Assembly: GCA_964387535.1 (NCBI GenBank)
Contig: CAYLXH010000002.1
Coordinates: 6,972-70,971, forward strand
Reading direction: 5' to 3'
Length of the DNA stretch: 64,000 nt
Source: Butyricicoccus_A sp964387535
GTDB taxonomy: Bacteria > Bacillota > Clostridia > Oscillospirales > Butyricicoccaceae
The translations under genes were made by a program, and so were the position numbers. Shown in pieces: positions 24,242 through 33,040 of the stretch (its first letter is position 1; each line of letters begins with the position of its first letter). The notes under the pieces were generated by a model that was not told the origin of the DNA, made no database searches, and worked only from the letters and a program-made list of their open reading frames with translations.

Positions 24242-26026
24242 TTATATGGGCTGAGTAGCCTGTTCCAGCCAAAGGCGGTCATCGGTGTCCAGATAGGGAG
24301 ACAGCTCGGAGAATACGCGGGAATGGTAGTCGTTGAGCAGCTGACGCTCGCACAGAGTCATGGAATCGGGATCAATCGCATCGCGGTCGAACGGAGCCAG
24401 AGTAAGAACATCAAAACACAGGAATGATGGATACTCGGGGTGATTGCGGCAGACGAGCAGGTTTTCCAGACGGATGCCATATTTTCCGGTCAGATACAGT
24501 CCGGGTTCGTCAGAGGTCACCATTCCTGCGGCAAACGCAGCATTCTCTGCTGGATTGGGAGCGGGTTTGGAGCGAATTGCCTGCGGACCTTCGTGGCAGC
24601 AGAGCAGATACCCGACGCCGTGACCAGTACCGTGGTTGAAATCCAGACCGAGCTCCCACAGCGGGGTGCGGGCGAGGATGTCCAGATTGACTCCTGTGCA
24701 GCCAGAGCGGAATACGGCGGAGGCCAGATTCAGATTGCCGCGCAGCACGGCCGTGTAGTGCTGCTTCATGGTTTTGCTGACTGGCCCCAGTGCGATCGTT
24801 CGTGTGATGTCCGTCGTGCCTTCCAGATACTGTGCGCCGGTGTCCAGAAGGAGAAATCCTTCCGGCTGGAGCAGTGCGTTGCTCTCTTGCGTGGCGGAAT
24901 AGTGGACGATTGCTCCGTGCGGCCCATACGCGGAGATCGGGGCAAAGCTGGGTTCCAGATAGTGCTCCTGTTCCCGGCGATAGCGTTCCAGCTGTTCTGC
25001 GGCAGTGATCTCCGTGATGGGTTGCGTTCCGACGGATTGTTTGAGCCAACGCAAAAAGCGAACCATGGCGACGCCATCCTTGCGGTGGGCTTCCCTCATG
25101 TTGGACAGTTCAGTAGAATTTTTCACTGCTTTGGACTGTGTCGTGGGAGATGTCTGATCGAGGATTGTCACACTGTCATCCAGTGCGTGGACCAGGGCAC
25201 AACTTGTACGGCTGCGATCCAGCTGTACCGTGACATTGCGCAGGCGGGAAAGATGGATTTCGATGTCCTCGTAGGGAAAGCAGTGAGTGTGATCGCGAAC
25301 AAGTTCGCGGCTGACGAACAAATCCATGGTGGAGTCCTGAACGAACAGACGAAGCTCTCGTTGAGACAGCATCACATAGGACAGCTGTACTGGGTTGTAC
25401 GGGATGTCGTTGCCGCGCAGATTGAGAAGCCAGGCAATATCATCCAGGCTGGACAGAAGGAGCCAGTCCGCTCCGGAAGACTGGAGCGAGTTGCGGAGAT
25501 CAGCGATTTTCTGAGCGCGGGATTGACCGGCATAACAGTCCTCGAGCAGCCAGGCGGGCTGACAGGAACGCGGAGGACGGTCGGTCCATATGTCGTCAAT
25601 CAGATCCACATCGGTACGAAAGCGCACGGCAGTGTCGGCAAGATGCTTTTTGAGCGTGTCGAGCCAGGAGACGGTGACGGTGCGCCCGTCGAAGCCGAGG
25701 CACTGTCCGTCGTGGAGAACAGAGGCCAGGTATTGGGGGAGAGAGGGGACATCGGGTTCGCCCATTTTATATAAATGGATACCGCTGCCCTTGAGCTGTT
25801 CTGCGGCTTGCAGGAAATAACGACCGTCGGTCCACAGACCGGCGGAATCCGATGTGACGACCACGGCGCCGGCAGAACCGGTAAAGCCGGAGATCCATTC
25901 ACGGCACCGGAAGTAGTCGCCGACATATTCGGAACCGTGAAAATCATCAGTGGGGATATAATAGACATCAATCTGGTTGTCAGCCATGCGTTGGCGCAGA
26001 GCGGACAGCCGTTCCGGGATTGTCAT
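24242..26026 (-). CDS. Xaa-Pro aminopeptidase, M24B family
   Basis: A 594-residue cytoplasmic metallopeptidase of the eukaryote-like APP1 length class: two creatinase-like N-terminal domains (MTIPERLSALRQRM, FTGSAGAVVVTSD, LWTDGRYFLQA) and a C-terminal pita-bread domain. Metal ligands: Asp in LLDTGAQY and TTDITRT, His in HGTGHGVGY, Glu in TSDEPGLYL and RLENLLV. It removes N-terminal residues preceding proline. The start at 26026 is taken from the family N-terminus (MTIPERLSALR); the frame continues open upstream for 116 codons of low-complexity, non-conserved sequence. Confidence 0.92.
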   Translation of the reverse strand: MTIPERLSALRQRMADNQIDVYYIPTDDFHGSEYVGDYFRCREWISGFTGSAGAVVVTSDSAGLWTDGRYFLQAAEQLKGSGIHLYKMGEPDVPSLPQYLASVLHDGQCLGFDGRTVTVSWLDTLKKHLADTAVRFRTDVDLIDDIWTDRPPRSCQPAWLLEDCYAGQSRAQKIADLRNSLQSSGADWLLLSSLDDIAWLLNLRGNDIPYNPVQLSYVMLSQRELRLFVQDSTMDLFVSRELVRDHTHCFPYEDIEIHLSRLRNVTVQLDRSRTSCALVHALDDSVTILDQTSPTTQSKAVKNSTELSNMREAHRKDGVAMVRFLRWLKQSVGTQPITEITAAEQLERYRREQEHYLEPSFAPISAYGPHGAIVHYSATQESNALLQPEGFLLLDTGAQYLEGTTDITRTIALGPVSKTMKQHYTAVLRGNLNLASAVFRSGCTGVNLDILARTPLWELGLDFNHGTGHGVGYLLCCHEGPQAIRSKPAPNPAENAAFAAGMVTSDEPGLYLTGKYGIRLENLLVCRNHPEYPSFLCFDVLTLAPFDRDAIDPDSMTLCERQLLNDYHSRVFSELSPYLDTDDRLWLEQATQPI

Positions 26027-26151
26027 GCGTATCGCTTCTTTCTTTGTAATATGGATTGCTGTTTCCAGTATACCACAAATGGGGAGACAGGCAAAGGGAA
26101 AGCAGGCGTGGTTGTTACACGGAAAGCCTGTTTGGCCGAGGGGACTTTCTC

Positions 26152-26180
26152 TTGCAGGACATGGCCGAGAATAGTATAAT
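26152..26180 (+). promoter_or_regulatory. Sigma-A promoter of the YbjN-like gene
   Basis: TTGCAG, 17 bp, TATAAT, 44 bp before the start codon. Confidence 0.7.
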
Positions 26181-26224
26181 ATGGATGGACAGATACAGGA
26201 AAACTGGTGGAATGGAAGGAGAGA

Positions 26225-26659
26225 ATGATGTTTCAGACAACAAAGACCATACAGAAAGCATTTCAGGATGCAGGAATCCAGTGCGCTGTAGCGGAAGGCA
26301 CTGCGCAGGAAAAACCAGTCAGTGAGGTTCGCGTCGTGATTTCCGGCAAGCAGATGCCCAAAGCGACGGTACAATTTGTGTCGAACAGTGACAATGGAGA
26401 CTTTACCGCATGTGTACTCGGATATGTTAAGGTGCCGGAGGGCAAGAGAGAACAGGCGCTGGTCATGGCCAACCAGTGCAACCTCAAATACCGCTACTGT
26501 AAATTTGCGGTAGCTCCGAACGATAATGTCAATGTCACTTACGATGCTCCATATCGTGCGGGAAATCCAGGAGAGGTTGCCGTGGAACTGCTGGGACGGT
26601 TTCTGCGTATTTTGGATGCTGTCTACCCAGATTTTATGGAAACAATGTGGTCGTCATAA
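26225..26659 (+). CDS. YbjN-domain protein
   Basis: A 144-residue protein that fits the YbjN/type III chaperone-like fold: KTIQKAFQDAGIQC, a strand-rich middle with VRVVISGKQMPKATVQFVS, and a helical region EQALVMANQCNLKYRYCKFAV. Such proteins are cytoplasmic and of unclear role. A second ATG at 26228 is equally near the GGAAGGAG ribosome site. Monocistronic with its own promoter and terminator. Confidence 0.75.
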   Translation: MMFQTTKTIQKAFQDAGIQCAVAEGTAQEKPVSEVRVVISGKQMPKATVQFVSNSDNGDFTACVLGYVKVPEGKREQALVMANQCNLKYRYCKFAVAPNDNVNVTYDAPYRAGNPGEVAVELLGRFLRILDAVYPDFMETMWSS

Positions 26660-26675
26660 AAACCGATATTAAACC

Positions 26676-26702
26676 AAAGGTCAGTCGATTCGACTGACCT
26701 TT
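26676..26702. terminator. Bidirectional terminator
   Basis: AAAGGTCAGTC / GACTGACCTTT around GATTC, between two converging genes. The T-run is short on both sides. Confidence 0.65.
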
Positions 26703-26707
26703 GCTGT

Positions 26708-27943
26708 TTATATGGGATTTTGGGACGCAGCAGCCTGTCCGGCAGCCATACCGGAGCACCACGCCCAGTGCAGGTTGTATCCGCCGCAATCACCGGCTGC
26801 GTCGAGCAGCTCTCCGGCGAGATAGAGACCGGGTTGAAAACGGGATTGAAAGGTGTCGTCAATTTCTGTCAGTGGGATTCCGCCGCCGGTCACCTGGGCG
26901 TTCTCCCAGGAGAGCGTCCCCGTGACAGGAAGCGTCCAGCCCTTGAGAGCGGACAGGAGGGCATCCAGATCACGGCGGGACAGGGAGGAAGCCGAGCGAG
27001 TCGGAGAAAGGGACAACGATTGATACACGGATGCGAGAATGCGCTTGGGCAGAGTGCCGGACAGAAGGGTGTCTAACGGTTCCTCAGCACGGCTGTGGAT
27101 GCGCTGGCTGAGTAAGGTTCGCAGTTCGTGATAGTCCCAATCCGGGAAGAAGTCGATGCGGAGTTCCGCACTGTCATACCCGGTGTGTGTGGCCAGATAA
27201 CCGGACAGGTTCATGGCAGGAATGCCGGAAATCCCATAGTCGGTGAGCTGCAGCTCTCCTCGGTCGGAAGCATGCTTTGTTCCGTCGATATACAGTGAGA
27301 CAGCCGCATGGACGCGGATTCCCTTGAGGCGCTTGAGCAGATTGCTGCGGCACTGGATGGGGACCAATGCCGGTTGCAACTTGGTGCAGTGGTGACCAAA
27401 TGAGGCGGCCAGTGCATATCCCGAGCCGGTAGAGCCCTGCTTAGGGGCGGCTTTTCCTCCGGTGGTCACAATGACGGAATCGGCGTGATACTCGGCCCCG
27501 TTTTGTGTCACAACGCAGAAGTGTTTTTTTCGGCGCGTGATACGAGTGACCGGAGAGCTGCAAAGCAGCTGAATCCCGTTTTTTTGCAGTGCGAGCAGCA
27601 AGATGTCCACAACCATAGACGCCTGCCGCGCGTAGGGATAGATGCGGCCTGCTTCATCGGTTGTGCACAACAGACCGTGCCGATAGAAAAAATCGGTGGT
27701 TTTGCTCGCAGGCATGTCAGACAACAGCTGTGCCAGTCGGTCGGGTGTTTGGCTATGATAGCATTCCGGGAGTATCATCTGGTTGCCAAGATTGCAGCGC
27801 CCGTTTCCGGTGGCGAGAATTTTTTTACCGATGCGATCCAGCTGTTCCAGAATGGTGATCTGTGCATGTGGGTTAGTCTGTGCGGCTTGGAGTGATGCCG
27901 CTATACCGGAAGCGCCGCCGCCGAGGATAAGAATATGGTTCAT
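26708..27943 (-). CDS. FAD-dependent oxidoreductase, HI0933/BaiN-like
   Basis: A 411-residue flavoprotein of the HI0933 family. FAD-binding Rossmann start ILILGGGASGIAASLQA; then GKKILATGNGRCNLGN, the family hallmark; TTGGKAAPKQGSTGSGYALA; and a C-terminal FAD closure with LYLAGELLDAAGDCGGYNLHWAWCSG. Members are soluble; BaiN of Clostridium reduces bile acid intermediates, but most homologues have unknown substrates, so a bile role should not be assumed. Confidence 0.88.
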   Translation of the reverse strand: MNHILILGGGASGIAASLQAAQTNPHAQITILEQLDRIGKKILATGNGRCNLGNQMILPECYHSQTPDRLAQLLSDMPASKTTDFFYRHGLLCTTDEAGRIYPYARQASMVVDILLLALQKNGIQLLCSSPVTRITRRKKHFCVVTQNGAEYHADSVIVTTGGKAAPKQGSTGSGYALAASFGHHCTKLQPALVPIQCRSNLLKRLKGIRVHAAVSLYIDGTKHASDRGELQLTDYGISGIPAMNLSGYLATHTGYDSAELRIDFFPDWDYHELRTLLSQRIHSRAEEPLDTLLSGTLPKRILASVYQSLSLSPTRSASSLSRRDLDALLSALKGWTLPVTGTLSWENAQVTGGGIPLTEIDDTFQSRFQPGLYLAGELLDAAGDCGGYNLHWAWCSGMAAGQAAASQNPI

Positions 27944-28076
27944 GTCAGTTCTCCGTTGCGATTAGGATACAGTAAGAAATCATTGTGTTGATTATAGCAT
28001 AGAAATGATGTCCTGCCTAGGAACAGAGGTGGAAAGACGCTCCGGTTCGGTTGGAAACACAGCAAAGCCGCTCATC

Positions 28077-28105
28077 TTGCATTTTCTGTTCTAAACCGGT
28101 ACAAT
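28077..28105 (+). promoter_or_regulatory. Sigma-A promoter of the ATP-grasp gene
   Basis: TTGCAT, 17 bp, TACAAT. The transcript start falls near 28112, which excludes an ATG there and supports the start at 28139. Confidence 0.75.
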
Positions 28106-28138
28106 AGGAAAATGATATCATCAGGGGGTAACGATAGG

Positions 28139-29422
28139 ATGCAGGAAAAGTTGTTGATGTTGGGTGGATCCACGGGGACGGTAGAAGTTCTGCAGTATGC
28201 CAGACAGATTGGCGTGCATACGGTGGTCGCAGACTATATTCCGACTCATTGCAGCGCAGCAAAACAGATCGCGGATGAAGCGTGGCTGATTGATGTAGCG
28301 GATCTGGATGCGCTGGAGAGTATTTGTCGGAGCGAGCATGTCACGGCAGTATTCGCCGCGACGAGTGAGTTCTGTCTGGACCAGGCAAAGACGTTATGTG
28401 AACGGCTCGGCCTGCCGTTTTACGCTTCGGAAGAGGGGTGGCGTTGTTCCCGGGATAAGGAGCGGTTTAAACAGGTTTGTTCGCAATGCGGCGCAGCGGT
28501 TCCAACGCAGTATGTGTTGAATGAAACGCTCTGTCCGGAGAGGTTGAAGGAAGTATCGTATCCGGTTATTGTCAAGCCGGTTGACTCCAGCGCGCAGCAG
28601 GGCCTGTCTTGGTGCCGCAATGAGCAAGAGCTGAAGGAGGGCTACCATAAAGCGCGCCAGTTTTCCCGCAGTGGACGGGTTCTGGTGGAGGAGTACGTGG
28701 AAGGAACTGAGGTGGGAATTCTGTTCTTTCTGAGTGAGGGACGACTGATTATCACCGCAACAACGGAAGCGCTGCCCTGTATCCGGAACGGACGTCCGAA
28801 TTTTGGATTTGGTCTGCACCGCAGTCGGTTTCATGAGGAAGCGATTGAGAAAGAACGAAAGCATTTGGAAGATATTATGAGTTGTATGAACTGCCGAAAC
28901 GGAATGGGATTTGTGCAGACGGTTCGTCGGGATGGGGTGTATCATTATCTGGAATTTGGATACCGGCTGGATGGCGTTGCCTCTTGGACCTTTGCGCGGC
29001 GCATTTTGCACCATACTCCGTTGGAACTGATGGTGGAACTGGCGCTGGGACATAAGCTGTCGATAGATCCAGATCAGGATGTGGAGCCGGACAAAATGAC
29101 GGAAGTGAGCGGAGGATATCCGATTTGGGCGAAGCCGGGACGGGTTGTGCGTGTGGAAGGATTGGAAGCGGTCAAAGCGCTGGATGGTGTTACGGTGTTT
29201 TTGGAATCGTTTCATGCCGGTGACACGATTGAAGGAGTGGATAACATGCGCCAGATTGCGTACAGCATGTTAATTTCCGCCCGAGATTACCATGGCATTG
29301 GGCAGACTGTCGCAAAGATTAACCATCTGCTTCGGATGATCGGGGAGGACGGAGAGAATCTGTTGATTCCGTATACGGATTTTGAAGAATATCTCTTTGC
29401 CGATGACAATACAAAAGAATGA
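28139..29422 (+). CDS. ATP-grasp domain enzyme
   Basis: A 427-residue protein with a PurK/CarB-like layout: an N-terminal Rossmann-like pre-ATP-grasp (LLMLGGSTGTVEVLQYARQ), ATP-grasp core at about 110-300 (YPVIVKPVDSSAQQGLSWC, VLVEEYVEGTEV), then a C-terminal domain. ATP-grasp enzymes join a carboxylate to an amine or thiol via acyl phosphate. The metal-binding end reads YHYLEFGYRLDG where canonical members have an E-x-N motif, so the Asn ligand is not obvious. No partner gene adjoins, so the product is unknown. AGGGGG lies 12 bases upstream of the start. Confidence 0.82.
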   Translation: MQEKLLMLGGSTGTVEVLQYARQIGVHTVVADYIPTHCSAAKQIADEAWLIDVADLDALESICRSEHVTAVFAATSEFCLDQAKTLCERLGLPFYASEEGWRCSRDKERFKQVCSQCGAAVPTQYVLNETLCPERLKEVSYPVIVKPVDSSAQQGLSWCRNEQELKEGYHKARQFSRSGRVLVEEYVEGTEVGILFFLSEGRLIITATTEALPCIRNGRPNFGFGLHRSRFHEEAIEKERKHLEDIMSCMNCRNGMGFVQTVRRDGVYHYLEFGYRLDGVASWTFARRILHHTPLELMVELALGHKLSIDPDQDVEPDKMTEVSGGYPIWAKPGRVVRVEGLEAVKALDGVTVFLESFHAGDTIEGVDNMRQIAYSMLISARDYHGIGQTVAKINHLLRMIGEDGENLLIPYTDFEEYLFADDNTKE

Positions 29423-29473
29423 GAACAGAAAAGCGAATGTTTTGGAAGAATGTGGGCTGTGGATCGGTGCCCA

Positions 29474-29502
29474 TTGCACTTTCTGTCGGATGATGATATA
29501 AT
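29474..29502 (+). promoter_or_regulatory. Sigma-A promoter of sstT
   Basis: TTGCAC, 17 bp, TATAAT. Confidence 0.75.
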
Positions 29503-29574
29503 GCTGGTGTTGTCTGGAATTTCTGTTTGAGATACCGGAAGAGTGTTCGAAGATGTGTGGAAAAGAGGAATTGT

Positions 29575-30801
29575 ATGAGACATTTACTACGAAAATGGAA
29601 TGAGACAAGCTTGATTCTGCGTATTGTCATCGGTCTGATTATCGGAGTGATTTTGGCACTGACTGTGCCGCAGGCCACGGTGATTGCGCTGTTGGGCACC
29701 TTGTTTGTCGGAGCATTGAAGGCGATCGCTCCCATTCTTGTCTTTGTTTTGGTTTTGAGTTCGCTGGCACAGGCTACCGATGGCATCGGAAAGCAATTTC
29801 GTACGGTTATTTTCCTATATTTGCTCAGCACGCTGCTGGCAGCGGTTCTCGCGGTATTGGCAAGCTTTGCCTTTCCGGTTTCGATTCAGCTGACGGATGC
29901 CGTTACGGATACCGTTCCGCCGAGCGGCATTGCGGATGTATTTACCAATCTGCTGAATAATGTGGTGTCCAATCCGATTGATGCCATGGCGAATGCAAAT
30001 TATGTGGGTATTTTGGCATGGGCTGTGATTTTGGGACTGGCATTGAAAAAGCTGGCATCCAACCATACCAAAGAGGCGCTGAGAGAGGTTTCGGACGCCG
30101 TATCGCAAGCGGTTCGCTGGATTATCAATCTGGCCCCGTTCGGTATTCTTGGACTGGTATTTGCATCGGTGTCGGAGAACGGATTGAGTATCTTCCAGGA
30201 TTATGGACGTCTGCTATTGTTGTTGGTTGGCTGTATGCTGGCGATTGCGCTGATTGTTGATCCGCTGATTGTTGCAATCTGTCTGCGCCGAAATCCGTAT
30301 CCGCTGGTGCTCCGCTGCCTGAAGGAAAGCGGAATCACTGCATTTTTCACGCGCAGTTCGGCGGCGAATATTCCGGTTAACATGGCGCTGTGTGACCGTC
30401 TTGGTCTGGATCGCGACGTATATTCTGTTTCGATTCCGTTGGGTGCGACGATCAATATGGACGGTGCCGCCATTACGATTACGGTGATGACGCTGGCGGC
30501 AGCCAACACGATGGGGGTTGAGGTCGGCATCCCGACGGCAATTATCCTGAGCCTGCTCGCCACGGTAGCGGCGTGCGGCGCATCTGGCGTGGCCGGCGGC
30601 TCTCTGCTGCTGATTCCGATGGCGTGTTCGCTGTTTGGCATTGGCAATGATATTGCCATGCAGGTTGTCGGTGTCGGATTCATTATCGGTGTGGTTCAGG
30701 ACTCCTTTGAAACCGCAATCAATTCGTCCGGCGATGTCATGTTCGCTGCGACAGCAGAATTCCGTGAGTGGCTCAAAGAAGGCCGGAAGCTGCCCTTCTA
30801 A
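29575..30801 (+). CDS. sstT: Serine/threonine:sodium symporter SstT
   Basis: A 408-residue DAACS (glutamate-transporter fold) carrier. Hallmarks: TRSSAANIPVNM in hairpin HP1, GATINMDGAAIT in TM7 and the HP2 region ACGASGVAGGSLLLIP. SstT imports L-serine and L-threonine with Na+. The N-terminus is the short cytoplasmic start typical of SstT. AGAGGAA precedes ATG 29575; the longer frame from 29527 has no ribosome site. It has its own promoter and terminator. Confidence 0.93.
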   Translation: MRHLLRKWNETSLILRIVIGLIIGVILALTVPQATVIALLGTLFVGALKAIAPILVFVLVLSSLAQATDGIGKQFRTVIFLYLLSTLLAAVLAVLASFAFPVSIQLTDAVTDTVPPSGIADVFTNLLNNVVSNPIDAMANANYVGILAWAVILGLALKKLASNHTKEALREVSDAVSQAVRWIINLAPFGILGLVFASVSENGLSIFQDYGRLLLLLVGCMLAIALIVDPLIVAICLRRNPYPLVLRCLKESGITAFFTRSSAANIPVNMALCDRLGLDRDVYSVSIPLGATINMDGAAITITVMTLAAANTMGVEVGIPTAIILSLLATVAACGASGVAGGSLLLIPMACSLFGIGNDIAMQVVGVGFIIGVVQDSFETAINSSGDVMFAATAEFREWLKEGRKLPF

Positions 30802-30812
30802 TGGTATAACAG

Positions 30813-30853
30813 ACTGCTCCAACGGTGAGAGGATGCCGTTGGAGCAGTTTTTA
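30813..30853 (+). terminator. Terminator after sstT
   Basis: Perfect 13-bp stem ACTGCTCCAACGG / CCGTTGGAGCAGT with a 10-nt loop and TTTTT. Confidence 0.9.
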
Positions 30854-30888
30854 TATTCTTTCCGCTTTCTTTGTGGACAGAGGCTGTA

Positions 30889-30916
30889 TTGAAAAGCGGA
30901 GGATTTATGGTATAAT
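30889..30916 (+). promoter_or_regulatory. Sigma-A promoter of the ABC exporter
   Basis: TTGAAA, 16 bp, TATAAT. Confidence 0.7.
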
Positions 30917-30924
30917 AAGCACAT

Positions 30925-30964
30925 AACTGCACCTTTGCCTTAATCAGCAGGCAGAGGTGCAGTT
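30925..30964 (+). promoter_or_regulatory. 5'-terminal mRNA hairpin of the ABC gene
   Basis: AACTGCACCTTTGCC pairs with GGCAGAGGTGCAGTT (one mismatch) right at the predicted mRNA 5' end. No T-run follows, so a stabilising 5' stem is more likely than a terminator. Confidence 0.6.
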
Positions 30965-31026
30965 TGCAGTCGAGACATCACACACTGGCGGGAGCGTGCA
31001 GACAGCAGGCAGACGGAGGAAGCAGC

Positions 31027-32853
31027 ATGTCCAAGCAATTCAACGATCCGCGGAACGAGGAGATCCGAAAGTATTCCGGTTGGAATCGGATATTGAAATC
31101 CAAATTCCTGCAGATTATTTGGAATCAAATCGATGACGGCACATTCGGAGATTTTTGGGGAGATTGGAAGTGGATTTTTTCCTATTCCCGCCGGTATCGG
31201 TGGATCATTGTGTGTTACACGATCCTGGGAATGATCAGTGCGACATTGGGATTGGTCTCTTCGGTTGCCAGTAAGTATTTGATTGACATTATTACGGGAT
31301 ATCAGTACAGTAAGCTGTGGCTCCTTGCGTTGATTATGGTATTCAGTCTGCTGTCCAGTCTGGTTTTTTCGAGTTTGGTCAGTCGAATTTCAGCGAAAAT
31401 CAGTATTTATGTCAACAACGATATCCAGGCAGACATTTTTGATACGATTATGGATTCTGACTGGAAAGAGATCAGTGAATACCGAAATGGAGATCTCCTC
31501 AATCGCTTTAACAGTGATGTCAGTACGGTGGCCAATAATGCTGTGAACTGGCTGCCGAATCTGATTATCGCGTTGTATCATTTTGCAGCGACATTTGCTG
31601 TGATTTTGTATTATGATGTGACGATGGCGTTGATTGCATTGGTCAGTGCACCGTTTTTGCTTCTTTCCAGTCGCTTACTCATGCGAAAGATGCGGGAGTA
31701 TCGTCAGAATATGCTGCAAATGAACAGCAATCTGATGACGTTTGAGACAGAAGCATTTTATAATTTTGACACGATCAAAAGCTTTGGGATTACCGGGCTG
31801 TACTCGAAAAAACTGCGTTCGTGGCAGGAGCGCTACAAGACCGTCAGCCTGGAATACAACCTGTTCACGATTCAGTCGAATATTTGGGTATCCATTTTGT
31901 CGGCGTTGGTTTCTCTGCTGGCATTTGGTTACTGTCTCTTTCGGCTTTGGACGGGAAATATTACTTATGGAACGATGATCCTGTTTCTGGAACAACGCAG
32001 CAAGTTGTCCAACAGCTTTCAGTCAATTATTTCCATCGTACCGGGTATGCTCAATGGTGCGGTATCTGCGCACCGGATCCGTGAATTGGTGGAATTGCCC
32101 CGCGAAGCACATGACCCCAAAATGGCGCAGCGGATGAGAGAAAAAGCGGAGCATGGGTTTTCTGTGCACATGTGTGCAGTTCGGTTTTCCTATGATAAGC
32201 AGAACGATGTTTTGCGTGAGAGCAATTTTATCGCACATCCCAATGAGATTGTGGCGCTGGTCGGCCCGAGCGGGGAGGGAAAGACAACCATGCTGCGGAT
32301 GATTCTGGGACTGATTCGCCCGGATGAAGGCAGTGCGGTGCTGATTTCTGCGGATGGAGAGCAAGTGGAAATGAATGCTGATGTCCGAGAGCTTTTTTCA
32401 TATGTGCCGCAGGGGAATACCATTTTTTCCGGAACGATTGCAGATAATTTACGAATGGTGCGTGAGGATGCTAGCGACGATGAACTGATTCAGGCTCTGA
32501 AAATCGCCTGCGCATGGGAATTTGTTGCTAAGCTGGAAGGTGGTATTTATGGCACACTGGGAGAGCGCGGACATGGGATCTCGGAAGGTCAGGCACAGCG
32601 GATTGCCATTGCGCGGGCGGTTGTGCGAAATGCTCCGATTTTACTGCTGGATGAAGCGACGAGTGCGCTGGATGTGAAAACCGAACGAGAAGTTCTGAGA
32701 AATATTGTGCAGCAGTGCCCGAATAAGACATGCATTATTACGACGCACCGTCCCAGCGTACTGACTCTGTGCCAGCGTGTATATCGGGTGATGGACTCAC
32801 ATGTAGTAGAGCTGACGGAGCAGGAGGCAGAGCAGCTGGTACAGGACTTCTGA
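31027..32853 (+). CDS. ABC exporter, fused membrane and ATPase half-transporter
   Basis: A 608-residue type IV exporter half: six membrane helices at about 60-330, then a nucleotide-binding domain from about 375. Walker A GPSGEGKTT (about 413-421), Q-loop FSYVPQG, signature ISEGQAQR (a variant of LSGGQ), Walker B ILLLDEATSALD, and the switch His in ITTHRPS. It would form a homodimer unless a partner exists elsewhere. Substrate unknown. GGAGGA precedes the start. Single gene with its own promoter. Confidence 0.92.
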   Translation: MSKQFNDPRNEEIRKYSGWNRILKSKFLQIIWNQIDDGTFGDFWGDWKWIFSYSRRYRWIIVCYTILGMISATLGLVSSVASKYLIDIITGYQYSKLWLLALIMVFSLLSSLVFSSLVSRISAKISIYVNNDIQADIFDTIMDSDWKEISEYRNGDLLNRFNSDVSTVANNAVNWLPNLIIALYHFAATFAVILYYDVTMALIALVSAPFLLLSSRLLMRKMREYRQNMLQMNSNLMTFETEAFYNFDTIKSFGITGLYSKKLRSWQERYKTVSLEYNLFTIQSNIWVSILSALVSLLAFGYCLFRLWTGNITYGTMILFLEQRSKLSNSFQSIISIVPGMLNGAVSAHRIRELVELPREAHDPKMAQRMREKAEHGFSVHMCAVRFSYDKQNDVLRESNFIAHPNEIVALVGPSGEGKTTMLRMILGLIRPDEGSAVLISADGEQVEMNADVRELFSYVPQGNTIFSGTIADNLRMVREDASDDELIQALKIACAWEFVAKLEGGIYGTLGERGHGISEGQAQRIAIARAVVRNAPILLLDEATSALDVKTEREVLRNIVQQCPNKTCIITTHRPSVLTLCQRVYRVMDSHVVELTEQEAEQLVQDF

Positions 32854-33040
32854 TGCTGGAGATGATGCCAAAGGACATGGAACACATCGGAGTGATTTTA
32901 TTCAATTGCGCTACATAATGGGGAAAAACGCAAAAAAACCTGTTCAAAATTGACAAAATTTATTATACTATAAGAAAGTGACATTTTGTTAGACAGCGAG
33001 GGATTGGATTCTACGGGAGATCGTTTCGGGAGGTGATGGC

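Noticed and set aside
24440..25774. 444-codon open frame on the plus strand opposite the aminopeptidase
   Set aside because: It lies wholly antisense to a clear M24 peptidase, has no ribosome site and reads as low-complexity nonsense.
32941..32980. Sigma-A promoter for the locus B activator built on TTGACA at 32950
   Set aside because: No -10 hexamer lies at a workable distance; the TATACT and TATAAG words are 8 and 13 bp away.
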